Origin: Ampelocalamus luodianensis
Taxonomy: Eukaryota; Streptophyta; Magnoliopsida; Poales; Poaceae
Length of the DNA stretch: 64,000 bases
Assembly: GCA_036346255.1 (NCBI GenBank)
Contig: CM070620.1
Coordinates: 12,884,671-12,948,670, forward strand
Direction of reading: 5' to 3'
Part shown: in pieces, positions 57,528-64,000 of the stretch
Layout: each line of letters opens with the position of its first letter
How positions within the stretch are numbered: position 1 is the first letter of the stretch
Translations under genes and position numbers: made by a program
The notes under the pieces: model-generated
Told to the model about the DNA's origin: nothing
The model's input: the letters and a program-made list of their open reading frames with translations, nothing else
Databases searched by the model: none

Positions 57528-60500
57528 TTTATTGCCAGTAGCCTCCTTACCATTAACACCTTTCTTGTGCTTCCCCATCTTGGCTCGACCTGTTGTCCTT
57601 GCAGTGGTAAGTGCCACTGGTCTGGTTGTCGGTACATTATCAGCGATGAAAGCACATTCAGGAATTGGAGCAGCTTGTTGTGTTTGCCTCAAGGATGGAG
57701 TGGACTGAAAAAGATAGTGATTGCATTAGCATAGATTAGGCCAACTGTGCATAACATAAATTGCATGACATAAAACATATGTATTTATCTCTAAGTCTTA
57801 TGTTTATTTATGTGCATGATTTTGCTCAATACTACACAACTAAACAGATTGAAGTGACATAAAATGCATGACACAAAACATGTTTGCCTCAGTGATTAGC
57901 TGAGACATCATAGTGGAGCTCAGTTGGGAGGACATGTGCTCATCTAGTGGAAGTGGGGGCAGAACAACCTGGGTAATCACAGGATCTTCTTCTTTAATCT
58001 CTTCCTCAGGCAGTGCTTTGTTCTTCCTTATTACTTGCATCTTGGGCCTTTTCCCTGCCTTTTTAAGGTCACACCCCCTGACATTGTGGGTAGAAGACTC
58101 ATAGTGCCTGCAGTGCATGATCACACCATGCTTAGACATTTTAGGTCCTGATTTTCCTTGCACTTCATATGGCTGCTTCCTTCTACATTTCCTTGACCTA
58201 CCCACTTTTTTCTCATACACAGGTGATTTTACTTCAACACCATTCATCTTTTGCCAGCTCTTTTGGTCTCTACATGGCATGATGTTATGGCCATATGCCA
58301 TAGCATACCTATAAATTGAGTAGCAACTATGGACCATATCTTCTGGTGCAAGCCTCTCATGCCTGCAGCATGAGATAGCATGGTTGCATGGAATGCTTGT
58401 CAAATTCCATCTTGTGCAATCACACTGCCTAGCATTTAGGTCCACTATGTACTATGATTCCCTTTCCTACACCTAGAAAATGCCCATACCAGCTGGCAAA
58501 ACATAGCAGATGTTGGCCATCTCAGCATTCTTTTCCAGCTTCTTCCTAATCTTGGGGCATATGTCTCCTTGCCACTTCTCTTGCATTTCCTTCTGCTTGT
58601 TGTATATCCTGGTCATGAGTTGGCTCTTGATCCTCTCCATCATGCTTAAGATTGGCAGCTCTCTAGCATCCAAGATATACCTACACACATGTGTTATCAA
58701 CATACTTATCTAATACTAGCTTGCAGAAATCCAAGATAGAACTACAATTTACTTGTTGAATACTTCAAAATTATTGTTCAACAGAATGTCACACTTGCAG
58801 AAATCACCAAAAAAAATGCCCTAACCCATGTGTTAGGTGCCAACTCCTCTAAATATTCATAAGTATCCACACTAAGAGCTTTCATCCTTTCTATGTTCTC
58901 AGTCCACTGAGTAATATTACTGGACCTTGCAATTGCCCACAATTGATTCTTCAGTGTTTCACCCTTATGGCAAACCTGAAAATTAGAGTAGAGATGTCTC
59001 ACACAAAATATGTGCTTTGAATCTGGGAATTCATCTCTCACAGCTGGAATCAATCCCTGTAACATTACCTAGTGTTTAGCATGCATAAAAAAATTTATTG
59101 AAGCTGAATTTCAATAAGCATGTAATGAATTACCTTCTGCTTGTCAGTCATTATAGTATAGGAATAAGTGTTTTCAATTCCAAGGTCATTCTTCAATATC
59201 TGTAGAAACCACTTCTAAGTACCCTTTGACTCCACTTCCACCACAGCCATTGCTATTGGATAAATACAGTCATTTGGGTCAATGCCCACAGCAGTAAGGA
59301 CAATCCCACCAAATTTTGTCTTGATGTGGCATCCATCCAAGCAGATCAATGATCTGCAACCTTTAAGGAAACCTCTCTTGCAAGCATCAAGTGAGAAGTA
59401 CATACTGCTAAAGCAGCTGTTGTAAACACTTAGAAAAAATGTGCTTCCAGGGTTAGACCTCCTCAACTCTTGTGTATAATCCCACAGCTGATTGTATTTC
59501 TCAACCTCATCCCCATGTATGGTCCTCAGTGCAATTCTCCTTGTCGTTCCTAGTTTGTTCCTGGAAGGGGTCATGTTCCATTCTTTCTAAACAATCCTTG
59601 CAAAATTCCTGAGAGTCATCTTGTCATCTGCCCTAAAGGTTTCAATGTACTTCTCAGCTATGAACTTTGCAGTGAATTTCTTCAACACCCACTCATTTCT
59701 ACAAGTATGATCACCTACATATCTCTTCACCATAAAGCAGTTGGCACGGCTATCCTTTGATGCATACATCTGCCATGGGCAACCCTTCGCACAGTGGGCT
59801 TGGATTCTTCTCTGGTCATTTCTAGGCATCCTGATATCAACTCTATGTATACAACTATACTCAGAAATTGCTTTCCTCAGTACTTCAACTGATGGGAACA
59901 CCAATCCCACTTTGAAAACAGGGTCCAACGTGTCAACATCTGGCCTAAATACCTTGAAATTGAACTTGGTTGTGTCATCATCTAAAGAATCTGGAAACTG
60001 CAACAACTCTTCCTCCTCTGATGACATATTGTCTTTGGGTTCATCAGGATTAAACTCGCTATCATTGTCATCGACATTATCAGCCGATAGGTCCTCATCT
60101 CCATCTCCTATCTCATAGTCACTGTCTAGACAATCAGAATCATCCTCCTCATTGTCCCTATGTCCTACATTGCCACTATCTCGATGTCGCTTTGATGGTC
60201 TTGCCTCCTCTTTGTTCTTGCTATTCTTGCATTTGGTGATGATATAATCAAAAAGCTCGATAGCTTCTCATCAACAATCCTCTCAGTGACAGCTACCTTC
60301 CTGGGGCTCATCACCTTCGCAAATAGGCAACTGGTTGTGTGACGATGTCATCCCAGTTGACGCTTCCTATACTGTTATCATGGTCAACATACATAACTAA
60401 GTTCTTGTGACGGTTTGTCACTGCAACCATGATGTTAGTGTCAGCGTCCTTCTTGATGATTATCAAACCTTCGCCAACATGTTTCCCTGGCAAACACCAG

Positions 60501-60705
60501 TAAAGCTTCAACCTTTCACTCTCCTTATAGACGAGCTATTCCACAAAATCATCTATCTAGAGAGGAGACTGCGTATTTGTCTCACAATGATCAAACCAGT
60601 TCCGTTTCCCACCCACATAGCTCCGGTTGCAACCATGTCCGCAAAAAAAACCCACAATGGTGAACCTCCACTGTGAATTCGTCATCATCAGGCCCTACAT
60701 TGTTA
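57528..60705 (-). pseudogene. MULE-C transposase
   Basis: Reading right to left: an N-terminal domain with FTVEVHHCGFF and LYWCLPGKHVGEGLIII (60700-60311); an acidic linker; the MuDR DNA-binding domain with RMPRNDQRRIQAHCAKGCPW and RYVGDHTCRNEWV (59587-60027); and the core with SLICLDGCHIKTKFGG carrying the first aspartate (59215-59574). Next come YTIMTDKQKGL with the second aspartate, and FPDSKHIFCVRHLYSNFQ (58778-59160). A SWIM finger CDCTRWNLTSIPCNHAISCC (58360-58430) and a knuckle HCRHYESSTHNVRGC follow, then a last exon 57706-57528. Introns are probable near 57710-57890, 58705-58790 and 59060-59130. In-frame TAG at about 59589 and 59218, and shifts near 60300 and 60650, disable it. Confidence 0.92.
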
Positions 60706-61335
60706 ACGGAGTGATGTAATTTTAGGAAAACAAGATTTTGTGAATTCGTGCTCAACACACAGCCATAATTCGAAACCCTAGATTCATGCTCTATGGAATG
60801 CGCCAATGCTGGCCGCTTAGTAGAGCAAAATCGCAACAAAAACCGCAACCAAAATCACAACCGAAATCAAGACCAAGCCAGGCACTCAAGCATGAAGCAC
60901 GTACCATACGCAGGAGGCGGTTCGCCTTCTGCCCACAGCGTGGGTGCCATGCTCATCTCCGGTAATCTACGTCGTGAACCACTCTTCGGTTGACGAAGAT
61001 GGCAACCCAAGGACCCCCTCTTCGTTGTCTCCACACGAATGCCTTAGAGCCCGATTGCGAACTTTGCAACAAGCCCGAGCGGTTTTGTGCAAAAAAAAAC
61101 TCACCGCAACCGGCTAGTCACAAGTGCCGCACGTGAGCTACAGGCCGACGTGGAGAGTCCACATCAGGGGCAAACTTCCACGTCAGCGATCAAGACCGGC
61201 CTGGGCTCTTTTGGACCTCCAATGACCCACTTAAATAGGTTTAGGTACCGGATTGGACACTTTCGTAGATTAGAGACCAAAGTGAACCCCACTGATAAGT
61301 TTAGGGACCCACAGTGTACTTTTCTCTTTGTGCAA

Positions 61336-64000
61336 TCATGTGAATGCTATGTGTTTGATAGAATGCCTAAAAGCACTAGCATCGTATTATGTTGTTGCCA
61401 ATGCATGTTGCATCATGAAACAGGTTGTTGGCTTCAGCGATCTTGGCCTTGGTGCCATTGCTTGCCCAAGTACATAGTCGTCCTCATTGCCCTCCAACCC
61501 TTACTCATGAAGGTTAGTGTTCTTGTGATTTTTTTGGATAAAGCGGTCTTTTCCTTGATATCCATTTCTATATGAATTCAGTGAGATTTCCATATAATTT
61601 TTAATCTATTCGCTAAGCCATTTATAGCAGATTAGCACCTCGAGTTAGAAACAAATATGCCTATAACATGGTTTGCATTCATTGTTTCTTATTGACACAT
61701 CATTGCTATCAGAGTTCAGTTAGGTTTTCCTTGGAAATGGAAAATTCGATCTATTCATGTCCAGTGCATTAGCAGCTCAAGTTAGAAACTAAGATACCTA
61801 TAACATGGTTTGCATTCGCTGTTTCTCTTCCCCTTCCTCCACTCTCTCACCTCCTGTGTTGTTCCTCTCATTGCTCCCTCCTCCCCTCTCTTTCCTACGG
61901 TGGGAGCAAGATGTATCCACTCCAGCTTGCTCACTACATCTTTTTGCCTAGATGCTTTCTGCTTTTACCCTTATAATTGTTGATGTACTTTTCACATCTG
62001 GTTTTTCATTTGAGAATAAGGTCTGTGCCTTTCCTATTGAAGACAAATTTATGTTTTACAAGATAGGGATGGTCTATTGCTTATGGTCAAAATAACTTAA
62101 TATAATTCTTTTGTGATAAGGTGCTTAACTCAATCTAATTCTCTTGTGCTAAGGTTCTTAACTTAATCTAATTCTCTTGTGCTAAGGTGCTTAGTTGCTC
62201 AGAACATGCTTATGCTAGCACGGTAGATGAAGCCTTGGCTTAAACTTGGTGCCCATAATATGGAATATAGTGCTAGCACTAGGCCTTGTGCAGTAGCAGA
62301 GATGAGAAATTTGTGTATGCAACATGCTCTTGTATCCTCAATCTGGATTTTCTCTATGCTCACGGTTAGACAAGGTGGTCAATATCGCTACAATGGTGGT
62401 GATGATAGCACAAGAACTAGCTACAATCTCAAGTCAGCATTGAGATACATTCCCATCATGGTTCTTGGGGAAAGAGATTATACTGCTCTTTTGTGTCTAT
62501 TGCAGTTTTAGTGCTCATTTCTATGATTTATTGATTTAGTTGACTTTACTGTCAAATGTTGTTCCTTCGTATCTAATGCATCTGTTATAATTTTTATTGC
62601 TGTGTTTACACATGTTTGTACCTTTTAACAGTTACTATAGAGAATCGACTATTCATGTCTAATTTTGTAGCTAAAGATCAGAAATCTGATTGTCAGCTTA
62701 TTGTTCCCCTAGGTTATAAAGTTTGCATTGCCAGTAGAAATTGTCATATATTTATGTGCATTTGTCATTCATTCGTTAAACAGACAACATACGACGTTAC
62801 TTACATACCATGTCATGAGAAGCCAACTTAATTTGGCACAAACACAATCAGTTTGTAGTGTTTTATAGATCTTGGATTGTAGACTAGATCATATGCCTAC
62901 ATCTGGTACCATAATCAGATACATCACAATTGATTAAAATAATTATATACTTGTTTTTTTTACAATGTAAATATATGTAGGAATTTTTTTCCATGTAAAT
63001 GTATGACTTTGTTTTTTGCAGAAAATATTTTGGCTAAATCAACATGAATATAAGGGGCTCACAACATCAAAGGGATGGTGTTAGTTTGAAAGTTTAGCAC
63101 TTCAGCAGATCAAATGTAGTATTCTGCAAGTACTTTTATCTTGTGGTTGGATTTGGCATGGATTCCTTGTGCATGCCAACTAGAACATTTCTTTTGTTTA
63201 GTTGATTCGCTTGTTACGTGTGTAATTAATTGTTATTAAATATAAGATTTAGGATCCCGTTGCAATGCATGTGCACTCTACTAATGAACCAAAAGGAAGA
63301 TCTCCAACGGCTAAAAGATCTGAGCCCCATGTACTCATGCTCTGATTGAATTGTATAAAAACCTTTATGTCCGAGAGTTAAAGATGCTTCAGTTTGTTTG
63401 GCTGGTCAGAACTAACCAGGTGTAGTTTTGTGCCGCTAATATGTGAGGCTATTATAAACATATTATAACAAACCAAGTACCACGGCTAACTGAGAAAGCA
63501 TGCATTAAGCTAATATGTTATAGGAGAATAATTACTACTGCTAGTTGATAAAACAGATATTACAGTAAAACATCAGTAAGATAATATGTAGCGGCATATT
63601 ATAGGAGGCATACAAGTACCAACATATGTTTGTAGGCAGTATATAATTTGTACAATCTAACAGTAGCTTTTGGCTATTAGTCATGGAGAAACGCCAAGAA
63701 AATGAATCAAAAGCATTTGAGTAACTAGAGGAGCACAAAATTCATATTTTTGGCTAATGAAAATATGTTTTTCATTCATAAGCAGAGAAATGTTATGACA
63801 TTTAGGCAGTTATATAGACTAATAATATTGTATAAGAAATTGACCAAGAACAAAAGATACAACCTGTCATATACTATACATAACAACATCTATATAGATT
63901 GTTCATACACATTAAAGGATTTCAGATCGTAAGATAAAAGGTACAAGAGAAAATAGGTAAATCAAGAATTAAAAGCTGATATTCACAAGAAAAAAGGAGA
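61336..64000. other. Right-hand AT-rich region, no supported gene
   Basis: No conserved domain is recognisable in the short frames (94 codons at 62227-62511 is the longest of note). A direct repeat of about 60 bp with 'acctataacatggtttgcattc' variants occurs at 61633-61690 and 61768-61830. A 40-bp unit with 'aatctaattctcttgtgctaagg' variants is tandem at 62128-62190. TATAAAAA at about 63354 could be a core promoter but has no gene behind it in the window. Confidence 0.4.

Larger units (their letters stand above)
56041..61326 (-). mobile_element. MULE-C, Mutator-like element with transposase and GRF gene
   Basis: 5286 bp with inverted ends of about 175 bp (56041-56218 and 61150-61326), both starting GAGAAAAGTACACTG when read inward, and perfect 9-bp duplications TTTGTGCAA at 56032-56040 and 61327-61335. 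It contains a minus-strand transposase (57528-60705) and a plus-strand GRF zinc-finger gene (56505-57053). The two genes converge on each other, each starting near an opposite end. Several nonsense codons show that this copy is inactive, although its ends look young. Confidence 0.95.

Overview
The window is plant nuclear DNA from a grass (Poaceae). The evidence is a GC-rich first exon followed by many short exons with GT..AG introns in the one well-preserved gene (a CCCH/WD40 'ZFWD' protein), plus a dense grass-type mobile-element load: Mutator-like elements (MULEs), chromovirus and long-LTR Ty3/gypsy elements, SIRE/Maximus-like and Angela/BARE-like Ty1/copia elements, and Stowaway and hAT MITEs. 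I cannot name the species. Most open frames here are transposon remnants or shadows.

Layout. 1-10.4 kb: a decayed MULE (MULE-A) with transposase, a plant mobile domain (PMD) gene and a GRF-like zinc-finger gene; a 3.7-kb solo LTR with an AATAT target duplication splits its transposase. 10.7-15.4 kb: 3' end of a SIRE/Maximus-like copia element with a 3.2-kb LTR. 15.9-17.3 kb: a short MULE (MULE-D) with long terminal inverted repeats and unidentified cargo. 17.9-21.6 kb: a copia insertion whose 3' half is interleaved with a second copy of its own 5' flank. 22.1-22.7 kb: a Stowaway MITE and an hAT MITE. 23.0-28.8 kb: a gag-only copia element (TR-GAG type, minus strand) containing a second 3.4-kb solo LTR. 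29.0-35.5 kb: a small LysM gene broken by an hAT-like element and by a complete chromodomain Ty3/gypsy element.

36.7-42.1 kb: the nine-exon ZFWD gene on the minus strand, with a LINE fragment in its largest intron and an apparent 1-bp frameshift in its last exon. 42.3-56.4 kb: a direct tandem duplication running from just upstream of ZFWD to just inside a downstream MULE. Each unit holds a small MULE (MULE-B), a two-exon gene of unknown function and a fold-back MITE; unit 2 alone carries an Angela-like solo LTR. 56.0-61.3 kb: MULE-C, with matching TIRs and a perfect 9-bp target duplication, a minus-strand transposase and a plus-strand GRF zinc-finger gene. 61.3-64 kb: AT-rich sequence with no supported gene.

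The only locus that looks functional is ZFWD, and even it needs its reading frame checked. I found no coherent multi-gene host pathway. The interest lies in nested insertion history, the mosaic copia locus, the tandem duplication with its odd clustered differences, and MULEs that carry accessory zinc-finger and PMD genes.
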